This document shows positions 45,924 through 53,280 of a stretch of DNA of 64,000 nt, one piece after another. The stretch's first letter is position 1. The number at the start of each line of letters is the position of its first letter. This DNA comes from Clostridia bacterium (GTDB lineage: Bacteria > Bacillota > Clostridia > Lachnospirales > Lachnospiraceae). A program made the translations under genes and the position numbers. The stretch covers positions 223,872-287,871 of the forward strand of contig QKAS01000032.1 of assembly GCA_003246295.1 (NCBI GenBank). Reading direction: 5' to 3'. Under the pieces are notes generated by a model. The model did not search any database. It had not been told where the DNA came from and saw nothing but the letters and a program-made list of their open reading frames with translations.

Positions 45924-46280
45924 TTATGCAATTTTAGATTTTGCAAGTTCTGCGAGTGTTGCAAATCCCTGTGCATCATTGACTGCCATTTCAGCAAGCA
46001 TTTTTCTGTTCATATCCACGCCAGCAACTTTAAGTCCGTACATGAATTTGCTGTATGATAAACCATTCAGTCTTGCAGCTGCATTGATACGAGCGATCCA
46101 AAGCTGTCTGAACTGACGTTTTCTTTCTTTTCTTCCTGCGTAAGAAGAAGTTAATGCTCTCATAACTGACTGTTTTGCTACTCTGTACTGATTAGATCTT
46201 GCTCCTCTGTAACCTTTTGCAAGTTTTAATACTCTATTATGTTTTTTCTTTGCGTTTAATCCGCCTTTAATTCTTGCCAT
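45924..46280 (-). CDS. rplT: Ribosomal protein L20
   Basis: Large-subunit assembly protein and, in Bacillus, the repressor of its own operon. The 118 aa protein is highly basic with [40 protein letters not shown] and [13 protein letters not shown]. It ends the infC-rpmI-rplT operon. An L20-type leader is visible upstream of infC. Confidence 0.99.
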   Translation of the reverse strand: MARIKGGLNAKKKHNRVLKLAKGYRGARSNQYRVAKQSVMRALTSSYAGRKERKRQFRQLWIARINAAARLNGLSYSKFMYGLKVAGVDMNRKMLAEMAVNDAQGFATLAELAKSKIA

Positions 46281-46303
46281 TGTATGTTCTCCTCCTTACA
46301 ATA

Positions 46304-46501
46304 TTATAAATATGGTAAAATCTTCTTCATGTTTTTAACATTTGTTGAATCTGTCATTGCTGCTTTTCTAAGATTTCTCTTTGTTTTTGCAGATTTTTTT
46401 GTCAGAATGTGCTGTTTATAAGCTTTACTTCTTTTTAATTTTCCTGTTCCGGTAAGTTTAAAACGTTTTGCTGCTGATTTGTTTGTTTTTGTCTTTGGCA
46501 T
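46304..46501 (-). CDS. rpmI: Ribosomal protein L35
   Basis: Small basic large-subunit protein of 65 aa with [20 protein letters not shown] near the start and [20 protein letters not shown] in the middle, both diagnostic. It is the middle gene of infC-rpmI-rplT. Confidence 0.99.
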   Translation of the reverse strand: MPKTKTNKSAAKRFKLTGTGKLKRSKAYKQHILTKKSAKTKRNLRKAAMTDSTNVKNMKKILPYL

Positions 46502-46600
46502 ATCCTTTAATCCTCCTATTATTCCTACATGAAAACCATGTTGATTTCCTTGCTACTTATTTTATTTCAACTGTAAAACCGCAAAACAGATCACCTGTAA

Positions 46601-47107
46601 CTATCGCTTTTCAGTTAAAAACATTGTCATACTTCTTCCTTCAACTTTTGGCGCTTTTTCAATGACAGAGATATCTGCCAGTTCTTTTGCAAAATCATCC
46701 AAAATATGTTTGCTGCTTCCCATATGTGCCATTTCACGTCCACGGAAACGTAGTGTGATTTTTACTTTATCCCCTTTGGAAAGGAACTTTCTTGCAGCAT
46801 TTATTTTTGTATTCAGATCATTTGTATCGATATTTGGAGAAAGCCTGATTTCTTTTATTTCAATTACACGTTGTTTTTTCTTGGCTTCCTTCTCTTTTCT
46901 GATCTGTTCGTATCTGTATTTTCCGTAATCCACAATTTTACAAACAGGCGGTTTTGCGGTTGGCGCAATCTTAACCAGGTCTAATCCTGCGTCTTCTGCC
47001 ATCTGCATTGCTTCTTTGATCGGCAGAACTCCAAGCTGTTCACCGTTTTCTCCGACAACACGTACTTCTTTGTCTCTAATCTGTTCATTAATCATTAAAT
47101 CGCTAAT
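46601..47107 (-). CDS. infC: Translation initiation factor IF-3 (ATT start)
   Basis: Binds the 30S subunit and checks start codon pairing. The N-domain has INEQIRDKEVRVVGENGEQL and the C-domain KKKQRVIEIKEIRLSP and VKITLRFRGREMAH. An ATG exists at 47095, but the ribosome site GGAGG is 20 bases before it. Reading upstream gives ISDLMINEQIR from an ATT at 47107 with GGAGG 8 bases upstream. IF-3 of E. coli and Bacillus also starts at AUU, which IF-3 discriminates against to control itself. An adjacent ATT at 47110 (spacing 5) is possible. Predicted 168 aa. Confidence 0.93.
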   Translation of the reverse strand: MSDLMINEQIRDKEVRVVGENGEQLGVLPIKEAMQMAEDAGLDLVKIAPTAKPPVCKIVDYGKYRYEQIRKEKEAKKKQRVIEIKEIRLSPNIDTNDLNTKINAARKFLSKGDKVKITLRFRGREMAHMGSSKHILDDFAKELADISVIEKAPKVEGRSMTMFLTEKR

Positions 47108-47322
47108 AATTTACACCTCCATAAGATGAATTCCAATCAAGAAAACCAACCATTTGATTTCTTGTGGCAATAAAAAAGTGGATAGTCAGACTATCCACAA
47201 ATTAACATACTCATTTACATTATCCATTTTAAAAATAGATCTGTAACTTTCATAGTATTTACGCCTGCCAGCCATCTGCCGCAGGGTGAGAGTGGATACT
47301 CTGCTTGTTTCTATTTCACATA
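47108..47322 (-). ncRNA. L20-type leader (autoregulatory attenuator) of infC-rpmI-rplT
   Basis: About 215 bases of leader precede infC. On the minus strand an upstream TATCCAC (47292-47298) can pair with the 5' arm GTGGATA of the terminator at 47172-47198, giving mutually exclusive antiterminator and terminator forms. A hairpin CCTGC / GCAGG follows the upstream arm. In Bacillus the L20 protein binds such a leader to favour termination; the same is inferred here. Confidence 0.75.
47172..47198 (-). terminator. Attenuator terminator in the infC leader
   Basis: Perfect 9-bp stem GTGGATAGT / ACTATCCAC with a 3-base loop, followed on the minus strand by six Ts. It lies between the promoter and infC, so it must be conditional. 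Confidence 0.9.
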
Positions 47323-47329
47323 CTTAACT

Positions 47330-47358
47330 AAAATATCACATAAACTATGTTCTGTCAA
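47330..47358 (-). promoter_or_regulatory. Promoter of infC-rpmI-rplT
   Basis: Consensus TTGACA (47353-47358), 17-base spacer and TATTTT (47330-47335) with an extended TG one base before the -10 element, on the minus strand. Confidence 0.85.
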
Positions 47359-47365
47359 CTGCATT

Positions 47366-47411
47366 TATATTTGTTTTTGAAATAACCTGTATATTTGTTT
47401 TTGAAATAACC
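47366..47411. repeat. Two tandem 22-bp repeats upstream of the infC promoter
   Basis: Identical copies of a 22-mer beginning TATATTTGTTTTTGAAATAA lie at 47366-47387 and 47390-47411, two bases apart (period 24). They directly abut the -35 region of the infC promoter on its upstream side. They could be a protein-binding site or an AT-rich UP-type element. Confidence 0.85.
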
Positions 47412-47440
47412 ATAATAATATCATTTTCATGAAAGGTGGG

Positions 47441-48325
47441 TTACTTCTTTTCTGACAGCAGCAATCCTAAAATTGTCAGAAATGCTCCCGTTATGGTAAC
47501 AACACCCGGCTTCTCTCCAAGAAAAATAGCAGATGTAATAATGGTAATGACGGGTACAATATAAATATATACACTGGCACGCAGAGCTCCAATTTCTTTT
47601 ACCGTCCAGTTCCAGATAACATAACAGATTGAAGTTGCTCCAATACTGAGGTATAAAAGATTTCCAACGATTTCAGGTTTTAATAAACTTGCAGGATTCC
47701 AGCGAAACCCCAACATTGCTCCCACCGGAACCATACTGATCAGCCCATAAAAAATAATTCTTCTGGTAGCCGCAATCATTTTTTCATCCATATTTAAATG
47801 CTTCTTAATAATAATAGAATACACTGCCCATACAAATGCCGCTCCAATCGCAAGAATATCACCAATCGGATTTAACTGTAACGTAACCCTTCCATTATAG
47901 TTAATTAACAGAATTCCTGACATCGCTACTAAAAACCCAAAGAAAAAGTATTTTTTTGGACGCTCTTCCCTCAGGAATAAAAATGCAAGAAGCGCTGTAA
48001 ACATCGGTGCCGTCGAAACAATTACCCCAACATTTGCTGCGTAGGTGTAAGTTAATGCTATGTTTTCACATAAAAAATAAATTGTTACACCAGAAAGACC
48101 GGCTGCCAGATACCAGAATTCTTCTTTTAGTCCAGTAAAAGGCAGCGGTTTTGGACATATAAGTATCAGTACAAGATATCCCGCAAGAAATCGATAAATT
48201 AAAACATCTATCGGCTGCATCTCGTTTAGCAGAACCTTCGTCGATATAAATGTCGTACCCCAGATGATAGCAGTGAAGACACCAAGAATGTGCCCAATCA
48301 CAACTGCCTTATTCCCTATTTTCAT
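47441..48325 (-). CDS. EamA/DMT-superfamily transporter
   Basis: Ten-helix drug/metabolite-type transporter: two EamA repeats (about 10-140 and 155-290), each with five hydrophobic segments; IIWGTTFISTKVLLNEMQPID opens the first as TTFISTKVLLNEMQPID and the second starts GDILAIGAAFVWAVYSIIIK. Substrate not visible. Its ATG overlaps the thrS stop (ATGA), so it is translated with thrS and shares the threonine T-box upstream. E. coli RhtA, a threonine/homoserine exporter, belongs to the same superfamily, which makes an amino acid substrate plausible but unproven. No terminator is obvious after it. Confidence 0.9.
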   Translation of the reverse strand: MKIGNKAVVIGHILGVFTAIIWGTTFISTKVLLNEMQPIDVLIYRFLAGYLVLILICPKPLPFTGLKEEFWYLAAGLSGVTIYFLCENIALTYTYAANVGVIVSTAPMFTALLAFLFLREERPKKYFFFGFLVAMSGILLINYNGRVTLQLNPIGDILAIGAAFVWAVYSIIIKKHLNMDEKMIAATRRIIFYGLISMVPVGAMLGFRWNPASLLKPEIVGNLLYLSIGATSICYVIWNWTVKEIGALRASVYIYIVPVITIITSAIFLGEKPGVVTITGAFLTILGLLLSEKK

Positions 48326-50289
48326 GCTTTTACTTCTTCCCAGTTTTCTTCCTGTCTTATTTCTTTTGTACGTATTTCTTTAGAAATACTATCAATAAAG
48401 GCCGTTAATTCTTTTTGACCTTCATCTCCCGCAAAACGACTTCTGACAGATACAAGATTTTCTTCCTCTTCCTTCTGACCTACGACCAGCATATATGGTA
48501 TTTTATCCAGTCTTGCTTCTCTGATCTTATATCCAATCTTCTCAGAACGATTGTCTACAGTTGTCAGGATTCCATTCGCTTTCAAAGCCTCTTCCACTTT
48601 CTCAGCATAAGCAGCATACTTTTCGGAAATAGGAAGAATTCTTACCTGTTCTGGGCATAACCATGTTGGAAACTTGCCTGCATATTTTTCAATCAACCAT
48701 GCCAATGTTCTCTCATAACATCCTACAGATGTTCTATGTATAATATAAGGACGTTTTTTCTCTCCATCCACATCCACATAGGACATGTCAAAACGTTCTG
48801 CCAAGAACATATCTAATTGAATTGTGATCATTGTGTCTTCTTTTCCATAGACATTCTTAGCCTGAATATCAAGTTTTGGTCCATAGAATGCTGCTTCTCC
48901 ATCTTCTTCTGTAAATTGGATTCCGATGTGGTTTAAAATGTTTCTCATCATATCCTGGACCTGATTCCATGTTTCTTCTGTTCCAAGATATTTTTCTTTA
49001 TTATTTGGATCCCATTTTGACATTCTGTAAGTTACATCGCCTTCCAAGCCAAGGGTTTGTAGGCAATATTTTGCAAGATCTACACATCCTTTAAATTCTT
49101 CTTCGATCTGTTCAGGGCGTACTATCAAATGTCCTTCTGAAATCGTAAACTGTCTGACTCTTGTAAGTCCATGCATTTCTCCAGATTCTTCATTCCTGAA
49201 TAATGTAGATGTTTCTCCATAACGTAAAGGAAGATCTCTGTATGATTTCTGACTCTGTTTATATACATAGTACTGGAAAGGACATGTCATGGGCCTTAAT
49301 GCAAACACTTCATCCTCTTCATTTTCTTCATCCCCAAGTACAAACATTCCTTCTTTATAGTGTGCCCAGTGATCCGAAATCACATAAAGGTCTTTTTTTG
49401 CCATAAACGGAGTTTTTGTACGTACATACCCACGTCTTTCTTCTTCATCCTCAATCCATCTCTGTAATGTCTGAATGATTTTTGCTCCTTTTGGCATCAA
49501 AAGTGGAAGTCCTTGTCCAATCACATCAACTGTTGTGAACAATTCCATTTCTCTTCCGAGTTTGTTGTGATCTCTCTTTTTAATGTCTTCAAGATGCTCC
49601 ATATATGCTGCAAGTTCTTCTTTTTTATTGAATACGGTTCCATAAATTCTCTGAAGCATTGCATTCTCAGATTTTCCTCTCCAATATGCACCTGAAGAAG
49701 AAATCAGTTTATATGCTTTGATATTCTTCGTATTCATCATATGTGGTCCGGCACACAGATCTGTAAACTCACCCTGAGAATAAAATGAAATTTCAGCATC
49801 TTCTGGAAGATCTTTAATTAATTCCACTTTGTATGGTTCTTGTTTCTCTTCCATAAATCTGATGGCTTCTTCTCTTGGCAGCGAAAATCTTTCAAGCTGA
49901 CTGCCTTCTTTGATTATTTTTTTCATTTCTGCTTCAATTTTATCAAGATCTTCCCTTGTAAAAGGTTCTGCTTCAAAATCATAATAAAATCCTTCTTCTA
50001 TTGCAGGTCCGATTGCAAGTTTTGCAGTAGGATACAGTCGCTTTACAGCTTCTGCCATCACGTGTGATGTGGTATGTCTAAGTACTTTCAGCCCTTTAGG
50101 ATCATTTGCAGTCAGAATATTTAATTCACAATCCTTCTCTACCACTGTTCTCAGATCAACAACTTCTCCATTTATTTCACCGGCACATGCCATTCTTGCA
50201 AGTCCCTCACTAATATCTGCTGCAATCTGAATGACAGACATAGCACTTGCATATTCTTTTGAAGATCCATCTTTTAATGTTATTTTCAT
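48322..50289 (-). CDS. thrS: Threonyl-tRNA synthetase
   Basis: Charges tRNA(Thr). Order: TGS domain (about 1-60), editing domain with RHTTSHVMAEAVKRLYP and DLCAGPHMM, class II catalytic core with zinc ligands in RPMTCPFQYYVY and HRTSVGCYERTLAWLIE, and the C-terminal anticodon-binding domain (LCPEQVRILPISEKY). The 655 aa length is normal. It is controlled by a T-box leader at 50591-50848 and separated from it by a 73 aa membrane protein gene. Confidence 0.98.
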   Translation of the reverse strand: MKITLKDGSSKEYASAMSVIQIAADISEGLARMACAGEINGEVVDLRTVVEKDCELNILTANDPKGLKVLRHTTSHVMAEAVKRLYPTAKLAIGPAIEEGFYYDFEAEPFTREDLDKIEAEMKKIIKEGSQLERFSLPREEAIRFMEEKQEPYKVELIKDLPEDAEISFYSQGEFTDLCAGPHMMNTKNIKAYKLISSSGAYWRGKSENAMLQRIYGTVFNKKEELAAYMEHLEDIKKRDHNKLGREMELFTTVDVIGQGLPLLMPKGAKIIQTLQRWIEDEEERRGYVRTKTPFMAKKDLYVISDHWAHYKEGMFVLGDEENEEDEVFALRPMTCPFQYYVYKQSQKSYRDLPLRYGETSTLFRNEESGEMHGLTRVRQFTISEGHLIVRPEQIEEEFKGCVDLAKYCLQTLGLEGDVTYRMSKWDPNNKEKYLGTEETWNQVQDMMRNILNHIGIQFTEEDGEAAFYGPKLDIQAKNVYGKEDTMITIQLDMFLAERFDMSYVDVDGEKKRPYIIHRTSVGCYERTLAWLIEKYAGKFPTWLCPEQVRILPISEKYAAYAEKVEEALKANGILTTVDNRSEKIGYKIREARLDKIPYMLVVGQKEEEENLVSVRSRFAGDEGQKELTAFIDSISKEIRTKEIRQEENWEEVKA

Positions 50290-50322
50290 AAACTACCCTT
50301 TCTAATCTATCCTTATATTTTC

Positions 50323-50544
50323 TTAACAGCAGCCTTCATTTTCACAATTGTCGTCTTCCTCTGTATTAATAAAGCTGTCTGTTGTATTTCCATTATTACT
50401 GCCTATTGTAACGCCATGCGTCAGCGGTGCCTTGAACAATCCTACTACGATTCCAAATAAGGTGCAGGCTGCAATGATAATCCAAAATTCACGCTTGCTT
50501 AAGGTATACTCTCCACGAAACAGTTCAGTTATTTTTTCTTTCAT
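50323..50544 (-). CDS. Small membrane protein between the T-box and thrS
   Basis: Unrecognised 73 aa protein. A basic, charged N-terminus (KEKITELFRGEYTLSKREFW), one hydrophobic helix (about 21-38: IIIAACTLFGIVVGLFKA), and a polar, acidic C-terminus with an Asn/Asp/Glu run ending ENEGCC. A TM-proximal Trp and a C-terminal Cys pair are notable. It has a normal gap of 33 bases to thrS and lies after the T-box terminator, so it should be expressed when tRNA(Thr) is uncharged. No function can be assigned. Confidence 0.72.
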   Translation of the reverse strand: MKEKITELFRGEYTLSKREFWIIIAACTLFGIVVGLFKAPLTHGVTIGSNNGNTTDSFINTEEDDNCENEGCC

Positions 50545-50590
50545 AGTGCTTCCCCTTTCTATTCTTGTTCAGGATACAGGTCTGCCGAAT

Positions 50591-50627
50591 AAAAAATCCC
50601 TTGCATTACACACTGTAATGCAAGGGA
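50591..50627 (-). terminator. T-box terminator hairpin
   Basis: Perfect 14-bp stem (50597-50610 with 50614-50627), 3-base loop, followed by six Ts on the minus strand. Confidence 0.97.
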
Positions 50628-50848
50628 CGATATCATCGCGGTTCCACCCTGGTTGCTTCAGATTTCTCCAAAACCTCTCGAATAATGATAACGGAATTAC
50701 CGGGCCGGATTAGAGCCACTCAGAGTTAGTTTTCAAATATTTCCTGCAAAGGTGTTTCCAGCACTGTTTTCACAGACACCTCTCTCTGATGCATTTGATA
50801 ATTTACTCGTCTCTTCAGCGTATTACCTGTATAACATACCACTTGTTA
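50591..50848 (-). ncRNA. T-box riboswitch, threonine type, of the thrS operon
   Basis: On the minus strand the T-box sequence GGGTGGAACCGCG (50638-50650) precedes an antiterminator partner CGTCCC and the terminator. Stem I lies at about 50725-50815: the helices GAGT/ACTC and CAAAT/ATTTG enclose a specifier loop whose 3' side reads AAAACUA, giving specifier ACU (50728-50730), a threonine codon. The AGAGA and GGTGTCTG region higher in the stem fits the usual stem I motifs. Uncharged tRNA(Thr) would stabilise the antiterminator and switch on the small protein, thrS and EamA. Confidence 0.95.
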
Positions 50849-50854
50849 AACCTC

Positions 50855-50883
50855 ATTCTATTCCATTTTTATTTTTCTGTAAA
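50855..50883 (-). promoter_or_regulatory. Promoter of the T-box/thrS operon
   Basis: On the minus strand TTTACA (50878-50883), 17-base spacer and TAGAAT (50855-50860), 7 bases before the predicted 5' end of the T-box RNA. Confidence 0.75.
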
Positions 50884-51045
50884 GAGTTTTTTTGTACAAA
50901 TGCAATGCGTATAGCAAACTCCAAATGGCATAATTATACTAAAAATAACAGGATCTACCCTTGACAAGGCAGATTCAAACTTTTATACTTTATTTAATCA
51001 GTTTAATTACTGTTTGATAAGCGTGTTACTTTCGAGGCAAAAGCT

Positions 51046-51060
51046 TAGAACATTGTTCTA
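51046..51060. promoter_or_regulatory. Operator-like palindrome TAGAACATTGTTCTA
   Basis: A perfect 7-bp inverted repeat around one T in the gap between the divergent thrS and nagB promoters (gap 50884-51293). The GAAC/GTTC spacing is three, so it is not the four-base SOS box of Gram-positive LexA. The bound protein is unknown. The rest of this gap holds only the nagB promoter elements. Confidence 0.5.
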
Positions 51061-51144
51061 GTCTTTTGTCTTTTTTTTATTCATTTTGCATGTACTTTCA
51101 AAAATTGATTTTACTTTCAGTTTATTTTATTTGTTCCAATGTAC

Positions 51145-51173
51145 TTGCTACTACTATTTTCTACTGATAAAAT
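51145..51173 (+). promoter_or_regulatory. Candidate promoter of nagB-nagA
   Basis: TTGCTA (51145-51150), 17-base spacer and TAAAAT (51168-51173) with an extended TG. A second perfect TATAAT lies at 51225-51230 without a good -35. A short GCCC-TTA-GGGC hairpin (51269-51279) lies just before the AGGAG ribosome site of nagB. Confidence 0.6.
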
Positions 51174-51293
51174 AGTAATAAGAAAATTCAAATGCTTATC
51201 AGACAGGCTTAACTTTCGTACCTCTATAATGGATGCGTTAAAAATAATAAGTACCCTGAATAAATTTCGCCCTTAGGGCAGATAGGAGTTTTT

Positions 51294-52025
51294 ATGAAAA
51301 TTATTAAAACTACAGATTATTATCACATGAGCAGAATGGCTGCAAATATTCTCTCTGCGCAGGTTATTATCAAACCTGACTGCGTGCTTGGACTAGCAAC
51401 CGGTTCTACGCCCATTGGAACCTATGAGCAACTAATTCGCTGGTATGAAAAAGGCGATCTTGATTTTTCACAGGTTCGTACCATCAACCTGGATGAATAC
51501 AAGGGACTTTCTCCTGAAAACGATCAGAGTTATCGTTATTTCATGAACGAACATCTTTTTCGTCATATCAATATTAATCTTGATCATACACATGTACCAA
51601 ACGGACTAGAGTCTGATCCAGTCAAAGCTTGCGAAGACTATAACCGGATTATCCGCGAAAATGGCGGTGTGGATCTCCAGCTTCTCGGCCTTGGGTTAAA
51701 TGGCCATATCGGTTTTAATGAACCAGGCGCCGCCTTTGAAAAAGAAACACACTGTGTGGATCTGACACAAAGTACCATTGATGCAAATTCAAGATTTTTT
51801 GATCATATGGATCTTGTCCCTAAACAGGCCTATACAGTCGGTATCAAGACAATCATGCAGGCAAAAAAAATTGTTGTTATTGCTTCTGGTGAAAACAAAG
51901 CTGATATCATTGCCAAAGCTTTCTGGGGACCTATTACGCCTTCTGTGCCTGCATCAGTACTTCAGTTACATAACGATGTTGTCCTTGTCGGTGATGAAGC
52001 AGCACTTTCCAAAATACCAGAATAA
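51294..52025 (+). CDS. nagB: Glucosamine-6-phosphate deaminase NagB
   Basis: Converts glucosamine-6-P to fructose-6-P and ammonia. Conserved motifs: LGLATGSTPIGTYEQLI, TINLDEYKGLSPENDQSYR (active-site Asp) and LLGLGLNGHIGFNEPG (catalytic His/Glu). The 243 aa protein is of the short Gram-positive type. It is the first gene of nagB-nagA on the plus strand and takes the product of NagA. Confidence 0.97.
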   Translation: MKIIKTTDYYHMSRMAANILSAQVIIKPDCVLGLATGSTPIGTYEQLIRWYEKGDLDFSQVRTINLDEYKGLSPENDQSYRYFMNEHLFRHININLDHTHVPNGLESDPVKACEDYNRIIRENGGVDLQLLGLGLNGHIGFNEPGAAFEKETHCVDLTQSTIDANSRFFDHMDLVPKQAYTVGIKTIMQAKKIVVIASGENKADIIAKAFWGPITPSVPASVLQLHNDVVLVGDEAALSKIPE

Positions 52026-52072
52026 TGATACCAACGAATACTTTAGGCGTTTTAAATTGAAAGGAGTTTCTC

Positions 52073-53233
52073 ATGCTTATTAAAAATGGTAGCGTTTTTA
52101 CAAAAGAATTTAAGTTCGAAGAAATGGATCTTGTATCAAAAGATAAAAAGACAGATGCGCTGCTTTCCCGGGGTAGCACAACGTCAGAACAGGACACCTA
52201 TGATGCATCGGGATGCTATGATGCATCGGGATGCTATATTATACCAGGTCTGACAGATATCCATTTTCATGGATGTGTCGGTCATGATTTTTGTGATGGA
52301 AGCAAAGAAGCAATTCACGAAATGGCCAAATATGAATTGAAAAATGGTGTTACAACAATTTGTCCTGCAACGATGACGCTTGCAGAATTCATGTTACATT
52401 CCATCTGTACTACTGCAGCAGACTATGTAAATCACCCTGTTTCTGATCAAGAAGCTAAATTATGTGGTATTAATATGGAAGGTCCCTTTATCTCACTTGC
52501 AAAAAAAGGAGCACAAAATCCAGCTTTTATCACAACACCTGATTCTGCAATGTTTCACAGACTTCAGGAATCCTCAAATGGTCTGATTAAACTTGTTGCT
52601 ATTGCACCTGAAGAGGACAATGCTCTTGCAGTCATAGATGACCTAAAAGATGATGTTGTACTCTCCATTGCGCATACAACTGCCGATTATGAAACTTCTA
52701 GCACTGCCTTGAGACATGGCGCATCCCATGTAACTCATTTATACAATGCCATGCCTCCTTTCTCACATCGCGATCCTGGTGTTGTTGGTGCCGCATTTGA
52801 TGCAAAACACTGTAATGTAGAGCTTATCACAGACGGAATCCATATTTCTCCTTCTATGGTACGTGCAACGTTTCAGCTTTTCGGAGATGAGCGTGTCATA
52901 TTAGTAAGTGACAGCATGATGGCTACTGGTATGGAAGATGGAAAATATTCCCTTGGTGGACTTGATGTTTATGTAACAGGAAACAAAGCCACATTAAAAG
53001 ATGGAACCATTGCAGGCTCTGCGACCAATCTGATGGATTGCATGAGAACCGCGGTATCCATGGGCATACCGCTGGAATCGGCAGTCCGTGCCGCTACCTA
53101 TAATCCGGCAAAAGCGATCGGAATTGACGTCAACTATGGAACCATTGAACCAGGAAAAGTCGCAAATTACGTCATTCTAAACAAAGATCTTAGTATTAAA
53201 AATGTTATTTTAAACGGAAGCGTTGTCATATAA
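52073..53233 (+). CDS. nagA: N-acetylglucosamine-6-phosphate deacetylase NagA
   Basis: Removes acetate from GlcNAc-6-P. The amidohydrolase core has the metal motif IIPGLTDIHFHGCVGHDF, INMEGPFIS (Glu ligand), SIAHTTADYE and THLYNAMPPFSHRDPG (His ligands), and the catalytic Asp in VILVSDSMMATG. The 386 aa length is normal. Just before the core an exact 18-bp tandem duplication codes for YDASGC twice (separate entry). It follows nagB by 47 bases and ends at a strong terminator. Confidence 0.96.
   Translation: MLIKNGSVFTKEFKFEEMDLVSKDKKTDALLSRGSTTSEQDTYDASGCYDASGCYIIPGLTDIHFHGCVGHDFCDGSKEAIHEMAKYELKNGVTTICPATMTLAEFMLHSICTTAADYVNHPVSDQEAKLCGINMEGPFISLAKKGAQNPAFITTPDSAMFHRLQESSNGLIKLVAIAPEEDNALAVIDDLKDDVVLSIAHTTADYETSSTALRHGASHVTHLYNAMPPFSHRDPGVVGAAFDAKHCNVELITDGIHISPSMVRATFQLFGDERVILVSDSMMATGMEDGKYSLGGLDVYVTGNKATLKDGTIAGSATNLMDCMRTAVSMGIPLESAVRAATYNPAKAIGIDVNYGTIEPGKVANYVILNKDLSIKNVILNGSVVI
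52199..52234 (+). repeat. In-frame 18-bp tandem duplication in nagA
   Basis: Two identical copies of TATGATGCATCGGGATGC (52199-52216, 52217-52234) give YDASGCYDASGCY, 4 residues before PGLTDIHFHG. Single-copy relatives have one D-A-x-G-x-Y before this motif, so a recent duplication is likely. The frame is kept. Confidence 0.95.
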
Positions 53234-53280
53234 GAAGAGTGAAGGTTCAGCCTATAGGCTGAACCTTCACTCTTCTTTTT
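53234..53280 (+). terminator. Terminator of nagB-nagA
   Basis: A perfect 21-bp inverted repeat (53234-53254 with 53255-53275) followed by five Ts on the plus strand. It overlaps the last codons of the convergent response regulator gene and may also end that transcript. Confidence 0.95.

Noticed and set aside
51010..51030. Catabolite-response (cre) site upstream of nagB
   Set aside because: AAGCG is present but the flanks do not match TGWAAGCGNTTWCA in either register.
51046..51060. SOS/LexA box between thrS and nagB
   Set aside because: The GAAC and GTTC arms are three bases apart; the Gram-positive box needs four.
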